Assembly: GCA_009919445.1 (NCBI GenBank)
Contig: RGBY01000012.1
Coordinates: 1-20,970 of the forward strand
Direction: 5' to 3'
DNA length: 20,970 nucleotides
Origin: Planctomycetia bacterium
GTDB lineage: Bacteria; Planctomycetota; Planctomycetia; Pirellulales; UBA1268
In this document: piece by piece, positions 1-7,166 of the stretch
Layout: every line of letters begins with the position of its first letter
Numbering within the stretch: the stretch's first letter is position 1
Position numbers and translations under genes: made by a program
The notes under the pieces: model-generated
Told to the model about the DNA's origin: nothing
Databases searched by the model: none
Seen by the model: the letters and a program-made list of their open reading frames with translations, nothing else

Positions 1-402
1 GTTCAGTGAACGGCGATAGTTGTCGACTGCGTCTTGGTGAAAGTCGAGAAAGACCTCTGCAAAGCTGGTTAGGCCGCCCTTGCCATAGATCCCCCGGTTG
101 TGCAGGGTCTTGTCTGTGATCTGAATGCGTTCACTATCTGTCCGGCCAAAGATGCAGGCACCGGCATAGCCATTCCCGATCGGATACGACCATCTTTCCC
201 AGTCTCGGTCATAGGACCTTGGCCGGCGGCTGTCTTTTGTTGCCTCCCATTGGCTCCTGCCGTTGTTGGGTGCGGGCTGAACTTCCCAAAGCTCGTAGAC
301 TCTCGACTCGGTGTTTGGCTTGGCCATAGCAGGTGCAGCAAGTGGCCAGCCGAGTGCGAGTGCCGTTAAGAGCCTACCGGCTGCTCGCATGACAAACTGC
401 AT
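1..402 (-). CDS. Glycoside hydrolase family 95-like (alpha-L-fucosidase-like) secreted protein, N-terminal part only
   Basis: Open minus-strand frame of 134 codons that runs off the left edge, so only the N-terminus is visible. Residues 1-27 form a signal peptide (hydrophobic LLTALALGWPL, cleavage likely after APAMA). After it comes the GH95 N-terminal signature: a tryptophan-rich stretch, then YPIGNGYAGACIFG, a SERIQITDKTL segment (family consensus is close to ERIQLNEDTLW), then EVFLDF and NYRRSLN near the edge. Known GH95 enzymes hydrolyse terminal fucose or galactose residues from polysaccharides; export would fit degradation of algal or other glycans. The loop between the TLH and FLDF motifs is much shorter than I would expect for the family, and the catalytic residues lie outside the window, so activity cannot be judged. 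ATG at 402 was chosen because it gives a compact signal peptide. ATG at 480 has a better ribosome site (GGGAG) and would add 26 residues; ATG at 390 is also in frame. Confidence 0.8.
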   Translation of the reverse strand, partial: MQFVMRAAGRLLTALALGWPLAAPAMAKPNTESRVYELWEVQPAPNNGRSQWEATKDSRRPRSYDRDWERWSYPIGNGYAGACIFGRTDSERIQITDKTLHNRGIYGKGGLTSFAEVFLDFHQDAVDNYRRSLN

Positions 403-488
403 GCTCGAATTGTCATGCTCAAATACCTTCACGGCACGAATACCGAGTCTTGCTTCATGCTCACATGCTCTCAACGCCATTATCGTTT

Positions 489-493
489 CTCCC
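489..493 (-). promoter_or_regulatory. Possible ribosome binding site for an upstream GH95-like start
   Basis: The minus strand reads GGGAG followed by 8 bases and then ATG at 480-478, which is in frame with the GH95-like gene. The starts at 402 and 390 have no comparable Shine-Dalgarno sequence. If this site is used, the protein has a long charged n-region ahead of the signal peptide. It competes with the signal-peptide-based start at 402. Confidence 0.4.
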
Positions 494-548
494 GCAAACG
501 CCTGTCCGTTCCCCACCGGGGGCCACTTGGCTCATGGTATAGACTGAC

Positions 549-577
549 ATTTTATCTTTTACCCAGCGTCTTCCCAA
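549..577 (-). promoter_or_regulatory. Candidate sigma70-type promoter for the GH95-like gene
   Basis: On the minus strand TTGGGA (577-572) is followed after 17 bases by TAAAAT (554-549), matching the -35 box at 4 of 6 and the -10 box at 5 of 6 positions with ideal spacing. It lies about 70 bases upstream of ATG 480 and about 145 bases upstream of ATG 402. It was found by eye only; planctomycete promoters are poorly defined. Confidence 0.4.
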
Positions 578-702
578 AACCGTTACCGGCCTACCCGCAG
601 GCAAAAACTTTCAACGACTTCTTTCTTTCACTTGCCTGCAACCATACCGCCAACTCAGCACGACCGCGATCAGCCCTAAACCTGCTCGCCAGCATCAGGC
701 CA

Positions 703-1665
703 ATGACCGCCAGCCCACACCAGCCGTTCCGAATCCTTATCGCCGATGATGATCCAGCAGTCGTAGCACGAATTGCCGAACAGGCCCGAGAGGCTGGCCA
801 TGATGTCTGCGGCATGGTTTCAACTGCGGCTGCAGCCATCGCCGCTGTCGCTGAAGAGAAGCCAGATCTCGTGGTCATGGATGCTGCCCTCGGCGAGGAC
901 GACGACGGCGTCAAAACAGCAATGCAGATGCGTCTCGCACACAACGTCGCTCTTGTCTTTCTCTCCGCAACCGACGACGAGGACACGCTTCGCAGGGTGC
1001 TCTCGGTTTCGCCGTCAGGCTACCTGTTCAAGCCGGTGCGGGCACGCGACCTCAAGGTCACCCTTGAATTGGCACTTCGCAGACACAAACGCGAGGCCGA
1101 TGAACGACACTCACTACAGTCCCTCGCTCAGACCGACTCACTCACCGGACTCAGCAACCGCCGCCACCTCGACGAGACTCTGGCGGATGAATGGAACCGC
1201 TGCGGGGAAGTGGGCAAACCACTTGGCGTGCTAATGGTCGACATCGACCACTTCAAGCAGTTCAACGACTCCTTTGGCCACATGGCTGGCGACCTCTGTC
1301 TCGCCCGGGTGGCTGAAACCCTAAAGGCGGCCTGCCCTCACCCCACCAAAACCGTCGGCCGCTGGGGCGGGGAAGAGTTTTTGGTGATCCTTCCAGACAG
1401 CGACGCACAGGCAACCCAGCGGACAGGTGAATTCATTCTGCAGGCGGTTCGTGAATCTGGCGATGCCTCAACGCAGGCACTCAGCCAGCAACCGGTGACA
1501 ATTTCCGTGGGCGCGGCGGCCACTCTGCCAGCACCAGGGGCCACTCCACGTGACCTGATTCACCTTGCAGACATGCGGCTCTACGCGGCAAAACGTGGCG
1601 GCCGCAATCAGGTTAGCGGTGGGCCGCCGCTGGCGATCGATGCCCCGTCGACACCACAATCGTGA
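703..1665 (+). CDS. Response regulator with GGDEF domain (diguanylate cyclase)
   Basis: A 320-residue cytoplasmic signalling protein predicted to make cyclic di-GMP from GTP under control of a phosphorelay. Residues 9-125 are a receiver domain: acidic D15/D16, phospho-acceptor D60, S88 at the conserved Ser/Thr position and K110 in FKPV. A short helical linker (about 126-143) leads to a GGDEF domain starting at TDSLTGLSNRR (144-154), with VDIDHFKQFND metal/substrate motif at 179-189 and active-site GGEEF at 222-226. This receiver-GGDEF order resembles PleD/WspR-type enzymes. The inhibitory RxxD I-site normally just before the GGEEF is replaced by HPTK (213-216), so product inhibition through it should be absent. 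The start at 703 was chosen because it is the first methionine close to the receiver domain; the frame is open further upstream (to 415) but without recognisable sequence. No histidine kinase gene is adjacent. Confidence 0.93.
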   Translation: MTASPHQPFRILIADDDPAVVARIAEQAREAGHDVCGMVSTAAAAIAAVAEEKPDLVVMDAALGEDDDGVKTAMQMRLAHNVALVFLSATDDEDTLRRVLSVSPSGYLFKPVRARDLKVTLELALRRHKREADERHSLQSLAQTDSLTGLSNRRHLDETLADEWNRCGEVGKPLGVLMVDIDHFKQFNDSFGHMAGDLCLARVAETLKAACPHPTKTVGRWGGEEFLVILPDSDAQATQRTGEFILQAVRESGDASTQALSQQPVTISVGAAATLPAPGATPRDLIHLADMRLYAAKRGGRNQVSGGPPLAIDAPSTPQS

Positions 1666-1781
1666 ATGCTGTGAGCAAGCCCCGCAGCTGATCCTGGACA
1701 CCTGTCGGCGGTTCAGCAATCGCCCGTGGCAACTAACTCCTGATAAAAAACGGGCGGCAAAAAAAACGCAGGAAAAACCGC
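1666..1781. other. Short convergent intergenic region with A/T tracts
   Basis: This 116-base gap lies between the converging 3' ends of the GGDEF and HU-like genes. Read from the HU side it contains three T-runs (5, 8 and 6 T) separated by GC-rich stretches. An inverted repeat CGCCCG...CGGGCG flanks a loop of about 24 bases, but its second arm is followed on the plus strand by A, not T, and on the minus strand the T-run precedes the loop. It may act in termination for one or both genes, but there is no textbook intrinsic terminator. Confidence 0.35.
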
Positions 1782-2111
1782 TCAGCCAGTAACCATAGCC
1801 TTGAGGTTCTTCAGGGCCCGAACGCGGACCTTGACGCTCGCTGGCTTGGCAGGACGATCCTGCAGTTCGCCAGTGAAGGGGTTCTTCACATTCTTCTGGG
1901 CCGGACGAGCTGGCACCTTCCGCCGCTCAATCTTCACCAGGCCTGGAATCGAGAACACACCAACACCATTGGACTTCAGGGCCTTGCCGATCTCTTCGGT
2001 CAGCGACTCAACCACAGCAACAACGTCCTTCTTTGCCAGGCCAGTCGTTTCGGAAATCGCCCGCATGATTTCCGTCTTTGTCATCGGCTTTACTCCGGTC
2101 TTCTTCGCCAT
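1782..2111 (-). CDS. HU-family DNA-binding protein
   Basis: A 109-residue small basic protein of the HU/IHF (bacterial histone-like) family, expected to bind and bend DNA as a dimer in the nucleoid. Residues about 10-50 carry the helical dimerisation part (MTKTEIMRAISETTGLAKKDV, then VVAVVESLTEEIGKAL). The beta region follows with VFSIPGLVKIERRKVPARPA and the arm motif KNPFTGEL, corresponding to the canonical RNPQTGE arm of HU. The C-terminal VKVRVRALKNLK replaces the usual KFKAGKALK. It is slightly longer than classical HU of about 90 residues owing to an N-terminal extension MAKKTGVKP and a longer arm segment. I recognise this variant as common in planctomycetes. The start is supported by GGGAGG 9 bases upstream. 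The gene stands alone on its strand, convergent with the GGDEF gene and divergent from the large propeller gene. Confidence 0.92.
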   Translation of the reverse strand: MAKKTGVKPMTKTEIMRAISETTGLAKKDVVAVVESLTEEIGKALKSNGVGVFSIPGLVKIERRKVPARPAQKNVKNPFTGELQDRPAKPASVKVRVRALKNLKAMVTG

Positions 2112-2120
2112 TCGCTCATG

Positions 2121-2126
2121 CCTCCC
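2121..2126 (-). promoter_or_regulatory. Ribosome binding site of the HU-like gene
   Basis: The minus strand reads GGGAGG with 9 bases before the ATG at 2111-2109. This is one of the best Shine-Dalgarno matches in the window and fixes the start. A second ATG 8 bases upstream of the start is out of frame. Confidence 0.7.
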
Positions 2127-2205
2127 TCAGGGAAATGAAAAGTTGTGCGGCAACTCAATCGACCGCATTTCGGTGCTCGACCTCATCCGGTCGCTTGCGA
2201 CGCTG

Positions 2206-2233
2206 ATTAGATTCAAGAAACCCAAAAATGCAA
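2206..2233 (-). promoter_or_regulatory. Candidate promoter of the HU-like gene
   Basis: On the minus strand TTGCAT (2233-2228) is followed after 16 bases by TCTAAT (2211-2206), a 5 of 6 match to the -10 consensus and 3 of 6 to the -35. It sits in an AT-rich island in otherwise GC-rich DNA, with runs of T just upstream, and would give a leader of roughly 90 bases. Found by eye. Confidence 0.4.
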
Positions 2234-2435
2234 GGGAAATAACGGTTTTTTTGGTTTCACCCCTCGGCGGGCCCCGGTCGTGCCGTTCGTGAATCGTCGC
2301 CCCACCCCCCTTTGAAAGAGGGGAAAACAAGACCTGTCGACCCGTTTGGCTAGGCCTGAAAAATGCTGTTTCTCAACGTTTTCGTGACATTTTCGCCACT
2401 GCCAACCGCCCGGCTACCCGCAATGGAACGGCCCT

Positions 2436-5400
2436 ATGCGTACTACCTTCATGCTCGGCAGTTTCTGGCTCTGCCTCCTCGTCGAGACGTCGCTGCTGCT
2501 CGACCGGCAGCCAACCCATGCCAACGAGGCCACGCCTGCGGCCGAAGAGTTCGAGAACGAGTTGGCCGGCAGCGGCATTTTCCTACCCAGCGAACGGCTT
2601 CGTGAACGGCAGTTCGATCAGGCTCATCGGCTCATCGCTGCCGGACGAATGGCAGATGCCGCAACCCTGCTCGATGAGATGCTCGGTGCCGAAGATGATT
2701 TTTTTCTCGATGGTGATCGCATTGAAGGGCCAACCTCACAGAGCATGAAGACCCGCGTCAGTGAGGTTATCCGTGACCTCCCGCCGGCAGGGCAGGACGC
2801 CTACCAGTTGCAGTTCCGCACTCGGGCAGAGCGGGCACTCGCTGCAGCCATCGCCGCCAATGACCATGAGGCAATTGTCCGGGTAGCCCGTCGCTGGTTC
2901 CACACGGCCGCTGGCCAACGGGCCGCTTTGTTGACTGCCGCCACGCTTCTGGAATCAGGCCAGCCCCTCGCTGCAGCAGCCTGGCTCGACCGGATTGAAG
3001 CTAAGCCAGATTCAGCTTTCCCGCCTGCCGTGGCAGCAACCATAAGGCTGATGCGTGCCGCCGCCGAGGGCACTACCGCCGACCCCGACCACCTCACCGA
3101 ATTGGTTCAGGCAATTGCCGACGCCCCAAAAACAACCCGTCTTGCCGCAACTCCACTCCCCCGTGAAGGCCGCGTCAATGATCAGGTGCTGGCAACCCAA
3201 CTAATCGAGGCCATACAAGGCACTCCGGGAGAACGCAGCCGTGAAGCCGCCGACTGGCTGGTTGCCCGCGGCCGGCCTGACCGCAACCCAACCTGCGAGG
3301 CTGACCGCCCGCTGCTGGTTCCGCGTTACCGTGTTCCCCTCACCCTTCATCCAGAAGAGGAGCGGCTGCTCCAAGACCGCCGGCGGTTTTTCGGCGAACA
3401 AGGGCTCCCAATTCTGCCGGCTGGAACACCGCTGGCAGTTGACGACCTCATCTTGGTGCAGTCCCGGGCTGGTCTGGTCGCGATTGATTTTGAAACCGGC
3501 AAGCGTGTCTGGCTGAAGGGGCAGTTGGCACCCTCCGCCTTGATTGACGAAGACGATGAAGATGACCAACCGGGCGGTGATGATGCCCCCCATCCACTCG
3601 ACCCACTCTTCCGAGACGCGACCTCAGCGACTCTCGCCAGTGACGGGAAGCATGTCTTCGTGGTGGAATCACCGTCACGCCTCGGGCGTCCGGCAAATAG
3701 AGGGCGGATTGCCAGCGAACCGTCCCGCATGACGAATCGCCTCGCCGCCTATGACCTCCGGGATGGCCAACTCAGTTGGACGCTTCCGCGTGAAACAGAA
3801 AAACCCCAGTCACGCTGGTATCTTGGCAGCCCTCTCCCGCTGGGCGGAGAACTCTATGTCCTTGTCGAAGAGCAGCAGCAGATTGTTCTTGAGGCCCTGG
3901 CGGCTGCAACCGGTGAGCGGCTTTGGGCACAGACGCTCGCCGAGGTCGATCTCGATCACGAAATTACAACGCGGCCAGACCGCCGCTGGGCTGGACTATC
4001 ACCAGCTTTCGCCGAGGGGGTTCTTGTCTGCCCGACCGGTGCCGGCGGCACCATTGCTGTTGATCTCACGAGCCGCACCCTGCGGTGGGCCTACCGCTTT
4101 CCCATTCCAAAAGCAGCTGACGTGCGACGATTCGGCAATGGCATGCAGGTGCGGATGCGATTCCTCGTCAATAACGTGCAAGGCCAACAATTCATCACTG
4201 AAAATTCAAATCAGCCAGCCAGTAGCGGCTGGCTCGATTCACTTCCGACGATTTCGGGCAACCTCGTTCTGCTGACACCGCTTGACTCGAACGAATTGCA
4301 TTGCCTTAACCTCCACACCGGCGAGGTTCGCTGGCGGATTCCCCGGGGCGACATGATGTCGCTGGCAGGCGTGGTCGACAACCGGGCGATTCTCCTTGGG
4401 CAACAAGGCGTCACGGCAGTCTCTCTGGATGACGGCCAGCCCTGCTGGCCCGAGCCGCAGGCGTCTGGCGGCCAGTTTGCAAGCAGCCATGCCTGTGGCC
4501 GTGGGCTCCTGACTTCAAGCCACTTCTATGTTCCTCTCGACAGTCCGGGCGTCGCGACAGTTGACCTTGCGACGGGCCGTGTTATTGACATCTCTCCCAG
4601 CCGCGATGAGCGGCTGCCCGGCAACCTTGTCGCCCATCGCGGTGAAGTTATCTCGCAGGGGCTCGGCTCACTTGATGTCTACCATCAGACGGCTCCGCTC
4701 AAGCAGGCTGTTGAGACCGCAATGGCTGCAGACCCAAATGATCCTTGGGCCATCGGCTGGCGGGGGGAACTCCGACTGGCCGCTGGGGAAACCCTTGCTG
4801 GCCTTGAGGACATTCGGCAGGCTTTCGGCCCAGCGGGCCCGCGACCAGCACCGTCCATTGTCAGTCGCGGAATCCGGTTTGCGCTCCAGAACGATTTCGC
4901 CGCGGCCGCCTCATTCTGGCAGGAGGGAGTAGCTGGGGCTGAATCGCCCGCACTTGCCGCTGCCATCAGGCAGCTGGCGGTCGCAGGCTATTTCAACGCC
5001 AAAGATCCCGCTGCGGCCTGGTCGGTCTGCCGCAATGCAGTCTTGAGTACCACCGTTGCCGCTTCCCCCGAAGGCCTCATTCCCGACCGGGAAGACAAAC
5101 AGCTCAAAGTAGCTGAAGACCTTTGGTTTCAGCGACAGGTCCACCGATTGCTCCCGGATGTCGGCGAACCGACTACTCCCGTAGCGGCCACGCTGCTTGA
5201 GCAGGTCAACAACGATGCCGGTGATGCCCTTGCGGCTGCCCGCTCAGCCGACACCCCGGCAATTCGCCGTCGTGCGCTCGCCCAGTTCATCACGCACTTC
5301 GGCAGGCATCCCGCTGCCCTGGAAGCCCGTGAACTGCTCGCCGATGCCCTGCGTGCGGTGGCCGAAACCACGACCGGCAAGCCGCTTCAAACCATTCTGC

Positions 5401-7166
5401 TGGAACTCGATCTGCTTGAGTTGGAACAAGCCGCACCCCCAGCAGCCGGCAACAGGCTGGCGTCTCACCAACAGGCTCGTTCTGAGACTGACATGGCCTG
5501 GCCCGTTGGACAGGTCGAAGCCCAGAGACGCAACGAGACATCGGCTAACAGCGATGCTCTTCCCGCCACTGCACAGCCCGTCACGCTGATTCACCATGAG
5601 CAGTCGGCCTTTCCCGAAGCAACCCTCGAGACCGCTGGTGACAGGCTTATTGTCCGCGACCGCTTCGGACACCCAATTGGCAACAGCATGGCCCTGCCAT
5701 CTGGTAGCAACTCTTCGCGACAACTGTTCATCGGCAACTCCAGACCCTCAGGACCTTTCGCATATCTCATTGGCCGGATTCTGGTTCTGCAGCAAAACGC
5801 CAGCGTGATTGCCTATGAAATCTGCCCACCCACACTCGGAGAAAACCGCTTACTCTGGACGATGGACCATCCCTTTCTGGACGCCCCCCTCCGCACCAGC
5901 CCGACAATCCATGCCGAACCAGACCGGATCTTCCGTTCCCTCGGGCCGCGGCCCTTGGACGGCGTGGAGCCCCCACGGCAGCCTCACCAGATCACCCGCG
6001 TCCCAGACTTCCGCCTGGGATGCCCGCAGGTCACGGGAGTACCGGTCATCTACAGGCGAACCCTTGAACTCCGTGACCTCCGGACGGGAGCGATTCTTTG
6101 GAGACGGCAGAACATTCCGCCATTGGCCGAGGGATTCGGTGACGACCAGGTGCTTTGTGTCACCACCCCCGAGGGTTCTGATTCACTTGTTCTGGCCATG
6201 TCAGATGGCCGGCTCCTCTGCCAACGCAACTTGCCGCCTCGATCGCGACGACTTGCTGCTGCCGGCCGAAAGTTGCTCATCATTGCTGAGGCTGATGGTG
6301 ATGCCCAGCCCAGAACAACTGACCTCCCGTTGGCTACATTTGATGTCCTCAGTGGTCAGGCAACCTCGGCGGGCCGTTGCTCGCGATTCGCCAAAGCTGT
6401 TTTGGCTGAGCACGGTGTTTTCATGACCGTCGATCCGCAGGGCGAACTGACGGCGTTCGACATTGCCACGAGCCGGGTTATCTTCAAAACCACACTTCCG
6501 GAAATGGTCTCTGGAAGCATCCAACTCCGTTGCCTGCCGTGGCAGGATCGGTACCTGGTTTTTGTCAGTCGCAGCGAGACCGGGAAAGACAACCGCCGGT
6601 TTCAGGCTATCCAGCGGATTGAAGCGTTTGGTGCCGGCAACCGGACGGCAACTCCCGAATCTGGCAGTCTCTGGGCCATCGACCGAATCACGGGCGATCA
6701 ACTCTGGGCTCGACCAGCCTCAATTGAGCGGCATCTCCTCCACACGCCGCAGCCAAGCGGCCTTCCGATACTCATCTTCGCCCGCCGCATGCACCTCAAC
6801 CGCACAAGCCGGCAATCAGGACAGCCTCGCCACAGCCTGCTCTGCCTTGACAAACGAACGGGGGCCGAAGTGCATTGCGACGATAAAATTTTGTTCGAAG
6901 ACCGCCATGCGGCCCGACTGACCAGCCTCGACATCATCGGAGACCCGCACTTGTCTACGGTCAGCATCCGCATGCGGATGGGCCATCAGATCGGCGGCAA
7001 GATTCCAGAGGTTGTCCTGAGTTTCACCGGCGAACCGACTGCCGCAACAACTCCCTATCGGGCCGAGGATCACCCGCTGGTTTACACTGACCTTTCGTCT
7101 GAGTTGCAGTACTGGATCGAATCGGGAATTGAAGGCATTGACCAAGCCCTGGAGTTTTTTCAGTAA
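2436..7166 (+). CDS. Very large secreted protein with two PQQ-like beta-propeller regions and TPR-like helical regions
   Basis: A 1576-residue protein with an N-terminal signal peptide (hydrophobic FMLGSFWLCLLVETSLLL, cleavage likely after THA, residue 29). Residues about 35-250 are helical and TPR-like (FDQAHRLIAAGRMADAATLLDEML). A first propeller spans about 330-720, with repeats of the PQQ/BamB type, such as VAIDFETGKRVW, LAAYDLRDGQLSW, LHCLNLHTGEVRW and VATVDLATGRV. A central helical region (about 740-1000) separates it from a second propeller (about 1110-1500), with TLELRDLRTGAILW, LTAFDIATSRVIF and LWAIDRITGDQLW. An acidic insert (DEDDEDDQPGGDD) interrupts the first propeller near residue 370. 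BamB-type propellers scaffold protein complexes, and quinone-binding residues cannot be assigned, so enzymatic activity is not implied. I recognise it as a planctomycete protein type of unknown function. The stop overlaps the next start, suggesting coupled translation. Confidence 0.88.
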   Translation: MRTTFMLGSFWLCLLVETSLLLDRQPTHANEATPAAEEFENELAGSGIFLPSERLRERQFDQAHRLIAAGRMADAATLLDEMLGAEDDFFLDGDRIEGPTSQSMKTRVSEVIRDLPPAGQDAYQLQFRTRAERALAAAIAANDHEAIVRVARRWFHTAAGQRAALLTAATLLESGQPLAAAAWLDRIEAKPDSAFPPAVAATIRLMRAAAEGTTADPDHLTELVQAIADAPKTTRLAATPLPREGRVNDQVLATQLIEAIQGTPGERSREAADWLVARGRPDRNPTCEADRPLLVPRYRVPLTLHPEEERLLQDRRRFFGEQGLPILPAGTPLAVDDLILVQSRAGLVAIDFETGKRVWLKGQLAPSALIDEDDEDDQPGGDDAPHPLDPLFRDATSATLASDGKHVFVVESPSRLGRPANRGRIASEPSRMTNRLAAYDLRDGQLSWTLPRETEKPQSRWYLGSPLPLGGELYVLVEEQQQIVLEALAAATGERLWAQTLAEVDLDHEITTRPDRRWAGLSPAFAEGVLVCPTGAGGTIAVDLTSRTLRWAYRFPIPKAADVRRFGNGMQVRMRFLVNNVQGQQFITENSNQPASSGWLDSLPTISGNLVLLTPLDSNELHCLNLHTGEVRWRIPRGDMMSLAGVVDNRAILLGQQGVTAVSLDDGQPCWPEPQASGGQFASSHACGRGLLTSSHFYVPLDSPGVATVDLATGRVIDISPSRDERLPGNLVAHRGEVISQGLGSLDVYHQTAPLKQAVETAMAADPNDPWAIGWRGELRLAAGETLAGLEDIRQAFGPAGPRPAPSIVSRGIRFALQNDFAAAASFWQEGVAGAESPALAAAIRQLAVAGYFNAKDPAAAWSVCRNAVLSTTVAASPEGLIPDREDKQLKVAEDLWFQRQVHRLLPDVGEPTTPVAATLLEQVNNDAGDALAAARSADTPAIRRRALAQFITHFGRHPAALEARELLADALRAVAETTTGKPLQTILLELDLLELEQAAPPAAGNRLASHQQARSETDMAWPVGQVEAQRRNETSANSDALPATAQPVTLIHHEQSAFPEATLETAGDRLIVRDRFGHPIGNSMALPSGSNSSRQLFIGNSRPSGPFAYLIGRILVLQQNASVIAYEICPPTLGENRLLWTMDHPFLDAPLRTSPTIHAEPDRIFRSLGPRPLDGVEPPRQPHQITRVPDFRLGCPQVTGVPVIYRRTLELRDLRTGAILWRRQNIPPLAEGFGDDQVLCVTTPEGSDSLVLAMSDGRLLCQRNLPPRSRRLAAAGRKLLIIAEADGDAQPRTTDLPLATFDVLSGQATSAGRCSRFAKAVLAEHGVFMTVDPQGELTAFDIATSRVIFKTTLPEMVSGSIQLRCLPWQDRYLVFVSRSETGKDNRRFQAIQRIEAFGAGNRTATPESGSLWAIDRITGDQLWARPASIERHLLHTPQPSGLPILIFARRMHLNRTSRQSGQPRHSLLCLDKRTGAEVHCDDKILFEDRHAARLTSLDIIGDPHLSTVSIRMRMGHQIGGKIPEVVLSFTGEPTAATTPYRAEDHPLVYTDLSSELQYWIESGIEGIDQALEFFQ

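Larger units (their letters stand above)
403..702. other. Divergent intergenic region between the GH95-like and GGDEF genes
   Basis: About 300 bases separate the chosen divergent starts. The plus-strand frame of the downstream response regulator is open back to 415, but its residues there show no recognisable domain, so I treat it as non-coding. The region holds the minus-strand promoter candidate at 549-577. On the plus strand there is a weak extended -10-like element, TG then TATAGA, at 535-543 with no convincing -35 box. No RNA gene or repeat was seen. Confidence 0.5.
2112..2435. other. Divergent intergenic region between HU-like and propeller genes, with a small hairpin
   Basis: This 324-base gap holds the HU ribosome site and promoter candidate on the minus strand. 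At 2307-2323 there is a compact inverted repeat: CCCCTTT and AGAGGGG-type arms form a 7-pair stem (four G-C, two A-U, one G-U on the plus strand) around a 3-base GAA loop. It is not followed by a T-run, so it is not a standard terminator. No convincing promoter or ribosome site was found for the plus-strand gene at 2436. Short frames here do not look like genes. Confidence 0.5.

Noticed and set aside
415..702. N-terminal extension of the response regulator by 96 codons
   Set aside because: The extension has no recognisable domain or signal peptide and would put an odd Cys/His/Arg-rich leader before a receiver domain that normally starts near the N-terminus.
1723..1768. Intrinsic terminator formed by CGCCCG and CGGGCG arms
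   Set aside because: The loop is about 24 bases and the tract after the second arm on the plus strand is A, not T; on the minus strand no T-run follows the second arm.
2363..2605. Small plus-strand gene overlapping the start of the propeller gene
   Set aside because: Its second half is an Arg/Ala-rich out-of-frame reading of the propeller gene and no ribosome site precedes it.
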